Part shown: positions 8,597 to 18,900 of the stretch, piece by piece | Layout: each line of letters opens with the position of its first letter | Position numbering within the stretch: position 1 is the first letter of the stretch | Assembly: GCF_013186535.1 (NCBI RefSeq) | Contig: NZ_JABMCZ010000002.1 | Span: 124,001-188,000 of the forward strand | Direction: 5' to 3' | DNA length: 64,000 nucleotides | Source of the DNA: Nocardia terpenica | GTDB taxonomy: Bacteria > Actinomycetota > Actinomycetes > Mycobacteriales > Mycobacteriaceae | Position numbers and translations under genes: made by a program | The notes under the pieces: model-generated | Databases searched by the model: none | Told to the model about the DNA's origin: nothing | Seen by the model: the letters and a program-made list of their open reading frames with translations, nothing else

Positions 8597-10458
8597 TGCT
8601 CCACAACCGGTTTGACCACCCGCGGGGCCTCGCCCAGCGCCTCTTCCAGGTGTTCGTCGGAGTTCAGGTAGTCGGGGCGCTTGCGCTCCTTCGCGCCGCC
8701 GCCCGCACCGGCGCCGTGCCCGGCCGCGCCCATGCCGCCGGGCATGCCCTGCTGCCCCTGCGCGCCCGCGGCCGCGATGCCCGTGTGGCCGACGGCGGCG
8801 TCCGCCGCGGTCGACACGGCGGCGCGCGGAAAGAGCTTGGAGGTCTGCAGGTTCTCGCGGCTCAGCTCGGTGTGCGGGCCACCGCCGACGCCACCGCCGC
8901 CGACGCCGCCACCGCCCTTGCCACCGCCGCCCTTGGCGCCACCACCGCCTCCGCCGCCGCCCTTGGCGCCGAGCGCGCCGGGCAGCCCCGCCAGCCCGGC
9001 GGGCAGACCGGCGCCGGTGAGGTCCTTCTGCATCCCGGCCAGCGCCTGCTGGGACGCCTGCTGCGCGGCCTGCTGACCCGCCTGCATCGCCTGCTGCAGC
9101 GCCTGCTGTCCCTGCTGTGAAATCTGTTGCGCCGCTTGCTGGGCCGCCTGCTGGGCCTGCTGTCGAGCCTGCTCGGCCTGTTGCTGCTGCGGGGTCAGGT
9201 TGCCGAGCGCCTTCTGCTGGTCCTGCAGGCGGCGGGCCGCGTCCTGCTGCTTGCGCTGGTCTTCCGCCGACTGCTTCGGGTCGCCCTGGTTGCCGTCCGG
9301 CGACGAGCCGCTCTTGGTGCCGGGCGGCTGACTGCCCGGAGGCTGGTTTCCCGGGGGCTGATTGCCGGGTGGCCGGTTGCCCGGCGGCTGATTGCCCGGG
9401 GGCTGGTTCACCGGGCTCTCGGCCGCGGGCAGCACCGGAATCGCGTTGCTGGAATTGTGAATACCGGGTACGTACCAGGTCTGGAACGCCGCGCGGGCCT
9501 GGGGCAGCAGGTAATCGCGCGCGTACGGCTTACCGACGTTCTCCCAGGGGATGTTCGGCATATTGGCCGAGACGGACGTCAGCCAGCCGAACGTGTAGGT
9601 CAGGTTCTCGCTGACCAGGTGCATGTCCTTGGTCAGGTTGGCCACGTTGCCCTGGTATGCGGATGCGGCGGACACCGCGGACGAAGCGCCCTGCCCGGTC
9701 CACGCGCCGCTCTCCTGCAGGCTGGTGATCTGGTTACTCAGGTTGGTGAACGCGGTATTGAGCTGATCGCCCATCCACCCCCACACGCCCGCGGCGTCGC
9801 CGATCTCGCCCGCGTGGTCGTTGATCGACTGCCCCAGCGAGTAATACGTGTTGTACTCCAGCGAGTAGGCGTTCTCGACCTGCGGGCTCTCGGTCCAGTT
9901 GCTGTCCTTCTTCGCGTTGTCCACCGGCTTCGCGGGCGCCGGGTCCGCGGTCACCGGGGTGTTGTCGGTACCGGACAGGCCCTGCAGATCCGACGGCAGA
10001 TCGGGCAGTTTCGCATCGGATTTGGTGTTGTAGCCCCACTGGGGCGGCTGCGCGGTGCCCTTGGCGGGCGGATCGGGGACCGGCGGCCGGTGGCTGTAGC
10101 GGTCGTTCTTGATCCCGTCGAAGGCGGAGGAGGTCTCGGACTCGTTATGCTCGTACAGCTTTCCCGCGAGCACGAACGTCTCGCCCATGCTGCGCAGGAT
10201 CTCCTTGTGATCGTTGAGCCGCGTGTCGAGATCACCGGCCGCGTGGAAGAACTTGGAGGCCAGCGCCGCGCCCGACGGCAGATTCCCGAAACCCTGGTAC
10301 TTCTCCACATCCTTGACGTGGCCCTGCACCGTCTCGACCATGTTCAACGCGTCGGCGACGTAACCCACCGCGTTCTTGGCCACATCGTGATCGACGGTGA
10401 TGCTGCCGCCCCGTGCCTGGGACTCGATGGCGTCCCAGGGATTCACTCCGCTACCCAC
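8593..10458 (-). CDS. Large ESX substrate with PPE/WXG-like N-terminus and Pro/Gln/Gly-rich tail
   Basis: 621 residues. Residues 1-~130 are helical. Residues ~190-320 form a second helical bundle with a W-T-G turn (ESGAWTGQGASSAVSAASAYQGN), the shape of WXG100/PPE-type substrates. Then come tandem NQPPG repeats (~350-380), a long Gln/Ala coiled stretch (~410-490, AQQAAQQAAQQ), poly-Gly with Lys (~515-545) and a basic-acidic end. The GTG start has GGGAGGAGG upstream. No signal peptide is seen. It is followed by its presumed EspG. A role as a secreted surface or pore-like effector is inferred from the helical head plus disordered tail; no enzyme motif is visible. Confidence 0.65.
   Translation of the reverse strand: MGSGVNPWDAIESQARGGSITVDHDVAKNAVGYVADALNMVETVQGHVKDVEKYQGFGNLPSGAALASKFFHAAGDLDTRLNDHKEILRSMGETFVLAGKLYEHNESETSSAFDGIKNDRYSHRPPVPDPPAKGTAQPPQWGYNTKSDAKLPDLPSDLQGLSGTDNTPVTADPAPAKPVDNAKKDSNWTESPQVENAYSLEYNTYYSLGQSINDHAGEIGDAAGVWGWMGDQLNTAFTNLSNQITSLQESGAWTGQGASSAVSAASAYQGNVANLTKDMHLVSENLTYTFGWLTSVSANMPNIPWENVGKPYARDYLLPQARAAFQTWYVPGIHNSSNAIPVLPAAESPVNQPPGNQPPGNRPPGNQPPGNQPPGSQPPGTKSGSSPDGNQGDPKQSAEDQRKQQDAARRLQDQQKALGNLTPQQQQAEQARQQAQQAAQQAAQQISQQGQQALQQAMQAGQQAAQQASQQALAGMQKDLTGAGLPAGLAGLPGALGAKGGGGGGGGAKGGGGKGGGGVGGGGVGGGPHTELSRENLQTSKLFPRAAVSTAADAAVGHTGIAAAGAQGQQGMPGGMGAAGHGAGAGGGAKERKRPDYLNSDEHLEEALGEAPRVVKPVVEQ
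9319..9408 (-). repeat. Six tandem NQPPG-type codon repeats
   Basis: Six near-identical 15-bp units inside the large ESX substrate encode N/S-Q/R-P-P-G pentapeptides. They form a proline-rich spacer between the helical head and the Gln-rich coil. Such units change copy number easily by slippage. Confidence 0.85.
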
Positions 10459-10485
10459 AGGTCCTCCTCCCTACCTGTCGAAAAA

Positions 10486-11802
10486 TCATTCGTGCCCGTC
10501 GATCCCGGCGGCATAGGCCGAGGACACCGTGGGCGCGAGGCCCGCCAGCGACAACTGATACAGCGCGCCGTCGATATCGGCCGTCCCCTCCGGTCCGAAC
10601 ACCCGGCGCAGCAGGTCCGCGCCGACCCGGCCCGCCTCCGCGGCGAGCACCAATGCCAGTGCGGCGCTGCGCCGTTCGGGCGACCGGTCGGGCGCGGCGA
10701 CGCGGCAGACGACGTCGGCGGTGGTCTCGGCCGTCCACAGGCCGGGGACCGCCTCGGCCAGCCGCATGGCCGGCGGCGACTCGCCGCGATACCAGCCGGT
10801 GCGGTCCCACCAGTAGCAGAACGACAGCAGCCCGCCGGTCGCGCGCGGGTTGAGCACCGGGTCGGCCACCCATTCCGGTGCGCCCGCATAGTAATTGGGC
10901 ATGGCCGCGCCGGTGTTGTAGACCGCGTCCAGCTCCGGGGTGTTCCAGACGCCGCCCGACAGGACGGCTCGGTCGCCCGGCAGCAGATACAGCGTCGCCC
11001 CGCTGTTGCGCGAGCCCTCGAACACCGCCGTCGCGGGCAGGATGCGGGGGCCGGTGGCCGATCCGGTCGCCACGAAGGCCGCCGCGATGACGGCCCAGCG
11101 CGCCCAGAGCGGCCGCAGCGGAGGGAAGTCGGTGACCGAGCGGACCGGCAGCACCCCGGCCGCGCGGTCGGCCCGCGCCCGCGCCGCCGCCAGCTGCGGC
11201 GACCGCTGCTGCCGACCGCCGTGCGAGATGTAGGCGGCCAGCCAGACCGGGACGTGCTTGCGCGGAAACGCCTGCAGATCCTCGGCATACAGGTGCGGCG
11301 CCAGCAGCTGGCCCTCGGGGAAGGGCTCCTCGCCGTAGTCCAGGTCCACCGAGAACTCCCCGGCGGCGGTGAATTGCAGCACCATGCGCCACCACGGCCC
11401 GTCGCCGAGCCCGGCGGACAGTTCGCGATGCGCGCGCACCATGCGCAGCACCGTCTGTGAGGGCTCGAAGCGGGCCACCCGGCGCTGCGAATCCGAGTAG
11501 TACACATGCGCCACACCGCCGGTCGCGGCCAAGGCGAAGACGGCGTCCACCCGATGCCACCCGGCGGGACCACCGGCGGCGAGCTCGTGCGCGATCGACT
11601 GCGCGAGTTCGCGGGCGTACTCCTCGTCCGCCGACGGGGGAGGGGCGGTCTCGGACGCCGCCGGGGTCACCTGCTCCGGCGCGACCGTCGCCACGGACGT
11701 CGGCTCGGATCCGGCGAGCCGGAATCCGACATCCGGCGAGTCGGCCCGCCGACCGTCATCGGGTAGGCCCTCTCCGGAGGCCCGCTCCGCAGGCGCATTC
11801 AT
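10486..11802 (-). CDS. Uncharacterised protein with immunity-like (DUF600/YezG-type) N-terminal domain
   Basis: 438 residues. After a disordered ~55-residue start, residues ~60-205 read like a YezG/DUF600 immunity-type fold: 'AHELAAGGPAGWHRVDAVFALAATGGVAHVYY', then 'GEFSVDLDYGEEPFP' and 'YAEDLQAFPRKHVPVWLAAYI' (the 'D-aFPR-x-vP-WL' ending typical of that group). The C-terminal 220 residues are Ala/Trp-rich and unknown to me. It heads the minus-strand ESX run with a strong GGGAGGA site and lies back to back with the toxin operon, so an antitoxin or chaperone role is possible. This is inference from shape only. Confidence 0.45.
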   Translation of the reverse strand: MNAPAERASGEGLPDDGRRADSPDVGFRLAGSEPTSVATVAPEQVTPAASETAPPPSADEEYARELAQSIAHELAAGGPAGWHRVDAVFALAATGGVAHVYYSDSQRRVARFEPSQTVLRMVRAHRELSAGLGDGPWWRMVLQFTAAGEFSVDLDYGEEPFPEGQLLAPHLYAEDLQAFPRKHVPVWLAAYISHGGRQQRSPQLAAARARADRAAGVLPVRSVTDFPPLRPLWARWAVIAAAFVATGSATGPRILPATAVFEGSRNSGATLYLLPGDRAVLSGGVWNTPELDAVYNTGAAMPNYYAGAPEWVADPVLNPRATGGLLSFCYWWDRTGWYRGESPPAMRLAEAVPGLWTAETTADVVCRVAAPDRSPERRSAALALVLAAEAGRVGADLLRRVFGPEGTADIDGALYQLSLAGLAPTVSSAYAAGIDGHE

Positions 11803-12033
11803 GCAAGCTGTCCTCCCTCATCGCCGCGACACTGTCGCGACGGGCATAGATGGACATATACTGCCGCATCGTCACCCCGCCGCGCCACTGCCGACGACCG
11901 CCCGCGGCCCCCCGGAATTCGGGAATTGTGCTCTTCAGCCCCTTATGGCACAGTCGGTTCCACCAGTGCGCCCGGCACGACGAATCGGCGTGCCGCCGCT
12001 GGCGACAGTTGTTTCGAAACCACGGGGGTTGTG
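11803..12033. promoter_or_regulatory. Divergent ESX / toxin intergenic region with a perfect palindrome
   Basis: These 231 bases separate the minus-strand ESX run from the plus-strand toxin operon and must hold both promoters. A perfect 7-bp inverted repeat CGCGACA-C-TGTCGCG lies at 11825-11839, just upstream of the minus-strand ribosome site, and could be an operator. No convincing -35/-10 pair was found. Confidence 0.4.
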
Positions 12034-12351
12034 ATGGCCGATCGCATCGAGGCCGAAACCCAGCATCTGCGCAATGTGGCCGGCGAACTCGACGGGGTCG
12101 CGGGCCAACTCGACAGCATTCTCTCCACGGTCTCCGCCGCTTCGACCACCTACTGGGGCAAGTGGGGCAACGACGACTTCGGCGAGAAGTTCGCCGGGGG
12201 CGACAACGGCTACGACAAGTCCGACTCGAACCTGCAGCAGGTCGTCGGCTCCCGATCGGACCTGATGCGGTCGTATTCGTCCGGCCTGCGCGACGCGGCG
12301 CAGAGCCTCGACAACATGGACCACGGCAACTCCGACACCTTCCAGTCCTGA
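12034..12351 (+). CDS. WXG100-like ESX protein heading the toxin operon
   Basis: 105 residues. Two helices flank a double turn 'TTYWGKWGNDDFGEKFAGG' at about residues 40-58, with W-G and W-G in place of a strict WXG. 'AAQSLDNMDHGNSDTF' closes the protein. Such proteins encoded just before large WXG100-headed toxins are thought to be their secretion partners. The start is the ATG at 12034, with GGGGG upstream; a GTG one codon earlier is equally possible. It begins the plus-strand run that continues into the YbaB-like gene and the toxin. Confidence 0.7.
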   Translation: MADRIEAETQHLRNVAGELDGVAGQLDSILSTVSAASTTYWGKWGNDDFGEKFAGGDNGYDKSDSNLQQVVGSRSDLMRSYSSGLRDAAQSLDNMDHGNSDTFQS

Positions 12352-12421
12352 ACGTTTCGCTGTCGAGGTCGTGACGTAGTGTCCTTCGCGTCGGTCGAGG
12401 GCGGGGAATCAGGAGGGCCGG

Positions 12422-12940
12422 ATGACTAACGAGATGGCGAAGGCGCAGGCGGCCGACATCATGGACATGGTGCGGGCCGGTATCGAGAACATCGCTCGCG
12501 CGCAGCAGGAGCAGGTTCGCCTCACCGCGACGGCCACCGCGGCCCGCAACCGCGTCTGTGTCACGGTCAACGCGCAGGGCACCGTCATCGAGACCCGATT
12601 CTCCGGCGACATCGAGGATCTGACCTATCCCGAGATCGCGCGCGCGGTCACCCAGGCGGCCCAGGACGCGGCCGCCCAGGTGCAGCGGCGCACCCGGGAA
12701 ATCTTCGAGGACGTGCGCAAAGACCAGGAGCGCATGCCGCGGCTCTCGGAGTTCCTGCCGGGCATGCCCGACGTGCGGGACATGATGCCCGAGGCGCCGG
12801 AGGTCTCCACCGCGCCACCGCGGTCGGCCGACCGTGACGAGCCGCCGGTGGACGGTTCCATGCGGTTCGACAATGTCGAGGAGTGGGATCACGGCAAGTC
12901 CACGGCATCCACTCCGTTCTCCGTCGATCGTCCCTGGTGA
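12422..12940 (+). CDS. YbaB/EbfC-family protein in toxin operon
   Basis: 172 residues. Residues 1-110 have the YbaB layout: a helix 'AQAADIMDMVRAGIENIARAQQEQ', a beta segment 'RNRVCVTVNAQGTVIETRFSGD' and a helix 'ARAVTQAAQDAAAQVQRRT'. The last 60 residues are disordered and acidic/Pro-rich. The site AGGAGGG precedes the ATG. YbaB proteins commonly sit directly upstream of WXG100-headed polymorphic toxins in nocardiae and mycobacteria, where a chaperone or secretion-adaptor role is suspected. The toxin start is only 30 bp downstream. Confidence 0.75.
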   Translation: MTNEMAKAQAADIMDMVRAGIENIARAQQEQVRLTATATAARNRVCVTVNAQGTVIETRFSGDIEDLTYPEIARAVTQAAQDAAAQVQRRTREIFEDVRKDQERMPRLSEFLPGMPDVRDMMPEAPEVSTAPPRSADRDEPPVDGSMRFDNVEEWDHGKSTASTPFSVDRPW

Positions 12941-12970
12941 CGCCCTAGTCCGAGGATTCGGGGAAGCCAC

Positions 12971-15900
12971 GTGTCGATCACCAGTCTGTGGGAGTGGATC
13001 CCGTCCTGGATCCTGGACATCCTGAACTTCGGTGCGCACTATCCGGAGGGCGACGAGGATTCGCTGTTCGCGCTCGGCGATGCCTGGAACAAGGCCGGCG
13101 CCGACATCGAAAAGCTGATCCCCCACATGCATTCGGTCACCGACGACACGCAGAAATGCTACGTCGGCGACGGCGCCGAGGCGGTGCGCAAGCAGTTCAG
13201 CACCCTCTACGACGGCGGCGACGCCTCGATGCAGAAGCTCGCGCAGGGGCTCAAGGATCTAGGTCATTACACGAGAAACGGTGGGACACAGATCGAGTCG
13301 ACCAAGATCCAGGAGGCGGTCTTCGCCGGGATCACGGCCTACACGATCATCGCCCTGATCGCCGACTTCCCCTTCGGGGAGCTGGGTGTGCCGTTCGCCG
13401 CCGCGGCCGGGCGCGCGGGTCTGGAGATCGCCGCCGAGCAGGGTGGTCGGGTGCTCGCCGAGGAGGCCGCGTCCGTCGGTATGCGGACGCTGCTGAAGCA
13501 GATCGTCAAGACCATCAGCATCGACGGCCTGAAGGTGATCGGTAAACAGGCCCTCGAGGCCGGTGTCAAGGGCTTCGGTATGGGCGTGGGGCTGGATGTC
13601 GGCACCCAGGGCATCGAGATGCTGGAGGGGCATCGGGACGACGGTTTCTCGCTGAGCGAGGCCATGAAGACCGGCTTCGAATTCGGCGTCGGCGGCATGA
13701 TCGGCGCACCGGTCGGTAAGGGCGCCGAAAAACTGCTGGGCGACGCCGTGTCGCCGTTCATGAACAAGGTGCTCAGCGGTGCCATCGGCGGCGCTACGGG
13801 CGGTGTCGGCATGTACGGCGCCGGAATCGCCTGGCAGGTGGGCGATCAACTGGCGCACGGCAACTTCGACTGGAGCAAGGTCGATACGACCTTCGATCCG
13901 CAGTTGGTGATCGCCGGTGCCGGCATGGGCGCCGTGCACGGCGCCAAGGATGGGGCCGAACTCCTCAAGTCGACGCCCGATGGCCAGTCGGCTCGCACCG
14001 AGGTCTCCGCCGGTGACACCGCGGCCGCGACACGACCGGAAGTCACTGCGGGAGACGCCAGTTCGACCCATCCGTCGGCGGGCGACACCGGCACCCACCC
14101 GGCCGATACCGTACCCGCTCGCGCGTCCACGCCGCCCGAAACCTCTACCGCACCAACCGATTCACATACTTCTACCTCGGATTCCCCTGCGAGCCATACG
14201 GATTCGCATCAGCACGCGGAAACCAACGCGACACCGGCATCGACCGACGGCGCGCGCCCGGGAGCCAGTGTCGCCGACCGGCCGACCTCCACCACGCCCG
14301 CCGCCGACAGCGGCACCCGCTCGACGGCGCCGGGCGGCGATACCGGCACGCGGCCGACGACGGCCGATACGGCCGGATCGGATCGCGGGAGTACCGCACC
14401 CGCGGATCGCGGTGCCGGGCTACCGGCCGACCGTGGCACCGCCACCCCCGATCGCGGTGCCGGGCCTGCCGGTGATCGCGGCGCGGGCACACCCTCCGAT
14501 CGCGGTGCCGGAACACCCGCGGACCGTGGCGCCGGTACACCGGCCGATCGTGGCGCGAGCCGCGCGGGAGCGGGCACGGCCTCGGATCCGAATGCGAAAG
14601 TCGTTGCCGGGCAACAGGACAGGCCCGTCGCTCCGACGCGCAGCGGTGTCGAGTCGAGGCCGCAGGTCGTCGGCGTCACGCCCGAGGCGCGCGGCGCGGT
14701 CCCCGACGCGCGCCCGGCCGCGCAGACCGGCACGCCGGGCGATGTGTCGCAGGGGCACGGGCCCGCCGACACCGCCCCCGGCCGCGGACCCGAAACCACG
14801 ACCGGTGGCCGCGGACCCGCGGACACCCCGCCCGGCCCCGACCCGCAGCGCCCGCTCGCCCCGTACCCCGACGGCCGGGGAGCGGGCGAGGGCGGCCGCC
14901 CCGGCGCGGGCGACGGCGCCAGGCCGGACACGCGTGCCGCGCAGACCCAGTCCACCCGCAGCACCGGAGACGGCCGCCGCGAGGGCGCGGATACCCCTGG
15001 CGCACCGGGCATTACGCCGATCGACACCCGGGCCGCCGAGGTTCGCGGCGGCGAGACGCGCGCCGGGGACGGCCGACCGAGCGAGGTGCGGGCCGGGGAC
15101 GGCCGCCCGGGCGACACGCGCGCCGGGGACGGCCGCGCCGGGGACACCCGGACCGGCGATCGCCCCGGGCGCGACGACCATGGCACCTCCGGCGACGGCC
15201 CCGCCGATCACCGTCCGGGCGAGGGTGACGTGCAGTCCGGTGGCGCGGTGCGGCCGCGGGACGTCCTCGACACCGAGGCCCAGGATGCCTGGGCCGAGCA
15301 GGCGTACGACCGTTTCCGCCTCGCGGACAACGACGTTGCCCATATGGCAGACCATTTGTCCGACGTCACCCGCGCGGACGGCTCGACCGGATTCGGCCAC
15401 GACGAGATTTCGCGGGTCAAGGAACACTTGTTCCGGGAGGAACATCCGCTCACCGTCTACGACGAGAACGGCAAGCCGGTCGGGACGGAGATGCGGCGCT
15501 ACGACGCCGACGCCGATATCGCCGAGGCGTGGATGCGCCTGTCCTCGGGCCGCGCCCTGCCGGAGGACATCGTGCTGCTCGAGCATGAGATCGCCGAGGC
15601 CAAGTACTATGACGAACACCCCGGCGCGTCGTATCGGGACGCGCATGTGGAAGCCAACAAGAACTTCGACTGGGAATCGAATATCCCGGGCAGAACCGGC
15701 GAGAACATAGAGGGTTGGAGCTCGGAACATGGCCATATACCTGGTGTTTCAGAAGGTGTCCGAGACGGAGCAGGAAGTGACGTACCGGTTCGGCGGGGCG
15801 GATCATCAGTTGAATCGCGAACTGACGATCAACAAGGCGGATCACACCGTCAGAGTGGCGGACGGGAGGACCGACCCGCTGGCGATCAAGGTCGCCGGGA

Positions 15901-18900
15901 AGGCGATGACCACACACCGCAAGGAAGGAATCTGGATTCCGGCGGGGACCATTCAGGCGTAGGCGGCGGGGAGCACGCCCCGGTCGCCGAGGTCATCGAC
16001 GGGGCCAAGTCCTGGATCGACGACCGGCCGGGCGACTTCCGCCTCGACTACTCCGATTCCCAACTGCACGAGATCGTCTCGGAGGGCCGCGGCCTCGGGC
16101 TCGGCGACGACACCATCCAGGACTTCATCAAGATCGGCTCGCGCGGTGACAAACCCGTCACCGCCGACGCGCTCATCGAGCAGATGCACAACTGGGTGGA
16201 GGTTCAGGATCGCGGATATCCGTTCAAATTCACCGGTCCGGAGGATTTCGAGAACTTCCGCAACGATCTGGTCGACGGCCTGCGCGAGGCCGGAATCCTG
16301 ACCGGCGACATCGCCATTCAGGGATCGTCGCTGCGCACGCCGCATGCGAACGACGTCGATCTCGCCGTGTTCGTGGACCAGGCCCACTTCGACAAGATGG
16401 TCGTCGACCATTTCGACGGGAAGGTGAAACTCAAGAGCGGCGAGCAGATTCCGCTGGGCGACCTGTCCCACTCGCAGCTGGTCGAGCTGTCCCGAAATAT
16501 CCTGGCCGACACCAACCGTGAGGTCTACAACGCGCACGCCCGCACCTTTGCCAATGCCATCGACGAAGGCATCGTCAATTCCAAGTCGAAGGTGTCGCCG
16601 GGACTGAAGGGCGTCTCCAAGGCCATCCAGGAGAAGTACCCGCATCTGAATGTCGAGAGCGTGTCGGCGCTGGTGCACGACGGGCCCTTCGACACCAAAC
16701 CCGCCATGCGCGTGCCGGATCGGGCGACGGGTCCGGAGACCGAAAACCTCGGCGGCGCACGCGAATCCGCGCCCCGGCCGCCGAAGCAGTCCGGCGGCAA
16801 GTTCGTGCCACCGGACGAGGAACCAAGGCCGACAACGCCTTCGGAGGACCACCCGGTGGTCGCCGACGAGCACGGCCCCGCCGAGCGGAGCGTCGAATCC
16901 GTTGTGGAGAGCGCGAAATCGCGGATCGAGGCCAATGCCAAGTTCCGGCTCGAGTACAGCGACTCCGAGATGCGCTCGCTGGTCGAGGAGGGCCGTCGGC
17001 TCGGGATCGACGATCACACCATCGAGGAGTTCCTCAAGGTCGGGTCCCGCGATGCCAAGCGGATCGGCGCGGACGAACTCGCGACCCAGATGCACAACTA
17101 TGTCGAGGTGGTGCAGGAGCGCGGTTATCCGTACAAGTTCACCGACGCAACGGATTACGAGAGCTTCCGCAGGGACCTGATCGATGGCCTGGAGCGCGCG
17201 GACATCCCGACCGACGATGTGGTCGTCCAGGGCTCGTCGCTGCGCACTCCGCGCGCGGGCGATGTCGACCTGGCCGTCTTCGTCGGCCGCGACGAGTTCA
17301 ACAAGATGCTGATCGACCGGTTCGACGGCCGCATCAAACTGAAGTCCGCCGACGGGCCGATCGACCTGAAGGGCAGGACGCCCGCCGAACTGGTCGACCT
17401 CGCCCGGGAGATCGCGGCGAACGAGTCGGGCTACAACGCGCAGGCGAAGACCTTCAAGAACGCGGTCCTCAACGACATCATCAGCTCGAAGCTCGATATC
17501 TCGAAGCCACTCAAGGCCGTCGCCAAGGACATGCAGCGGCTACACCCCGACCAGAACGTCGAGAGCGTCTCCGTCCTCGTCCGCGGCGGCGAATTCGACA
17601 CCCGGCCCACGATGAAGGTCGAGCATCCCGACGCCCCGCCGCGCATCGAGGACTCCGCCGGGTCGGCCGAAAGCGAGTCCGAGACCACCGGTCACGGGTA
17701 CCGCCGTGCGACATTCGACGATCTCGGCTATCCGGATGGCGAAGGGGTGCCGCCGGAAAAGCTGCCTGGCATCCAACAGGCACTGCCTTGCACCGAAATC
17801 GTTCCGACGGAAGAGGTTCGGTTCACTCAGCGCAGTGTGAGCCGCACGACCTCGGATGGGCAGACCGTCACCGAGGTGGCCGAACAGATGGCCGAGCACG
17901 GTTGGCGCGGCGGGCCGGTCCATGCCGTCATCGACGAGAACGGCCGAATTACCAGCCTGGACAATCGTCGTTTAAAGGCAGCCCGCATGGCGGGCCTGAC
18001 CGAGATCCCCACGGCGATTCACGCGCCCACCGACCGACTTGCGGAGTGGCCGCATGAATGGAACCAAGGCAAGCGTGAAGGCAAACCGCTCGCCGTCGAT
18101 ATTCGCCGACTGCCCGACGGCACGCTCCGGGTTGGCGGCGATGTAGGCGAGATCGCTTACCGCCGCGGTCAGGTTGCGGAGACGTGGGGCGAAATCGCGC
18201 TGTTCCGGGCCGCCGAGCAACGGAGCCTGCTGCCGGGTGATCTCACAGGGTCGGATCAGACTCCGGTGTACGCGGACAAGCCTCCAAAGGCGGTCGAGTT
18301 CACGGCATCGCCGAAAGACTCGGCATACCTGGTCGCCGAGGTGTCGAACGCTCATCCGGTCGCGGACCGCATTCTCACCGACTTCAAAGAGACAATCAGA
18401 GACGTGACGAATCATCTGGGGCAGCAGGGTGATCCCCTCGAGATGCGAGGGGAGGACCACCGGGTCAAGACCGCAGACTCGCTCGAACGCAAGTACGGCA
18501 TCGATGCCAAGGGCGGCGAGAGTGTGGCCGACTTCCTCGGGAGAGTCAATGACCTGGTCCGTTTCTCCATTCGCTTGCCCGAAGGCGAGCATTACACCCG
18601 AGCGCTGGAAGCAACTCTGGAGCAGCTCCAGCAGCGCGGTTACACGGTCGTCGACGTCAAGAATTTCTGGCGCGACGGGAACCGCTATTTCGGTATGAAC
18701 ACCACCTTGCGGACGCCCGACGGCCGGTTGTTCGAGGTGCAGTTTCCCACCGACGCGGCCTGGCGCGCCAACAAGCTAACCCATGAATTCTACGAGGTAT
18801 TCCGACGACTCGAGGAGCCCATCGAGCGCCGGGTCCACGCGTTCCTACAGATCCTACGCATCAATCACGAACTCGGCCTCGCCGACCAGGTTCCGCCGGG

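Noticed and set aside
14381..15171. CRISPR-like appearance of the repeats
   Set aside because: Units are contiguous, degenerate, in frame and encode a linker peptide. There are no unique spacers.
13917..15710. A long plus-strand frame (597 codons) overlapping the toxin linker
   Set aside because: It is an Arg/Pro-rich alternative frame of the repetitive linker, with no ribosome site and poor codon-position bias. The toxin frame explains the bases.
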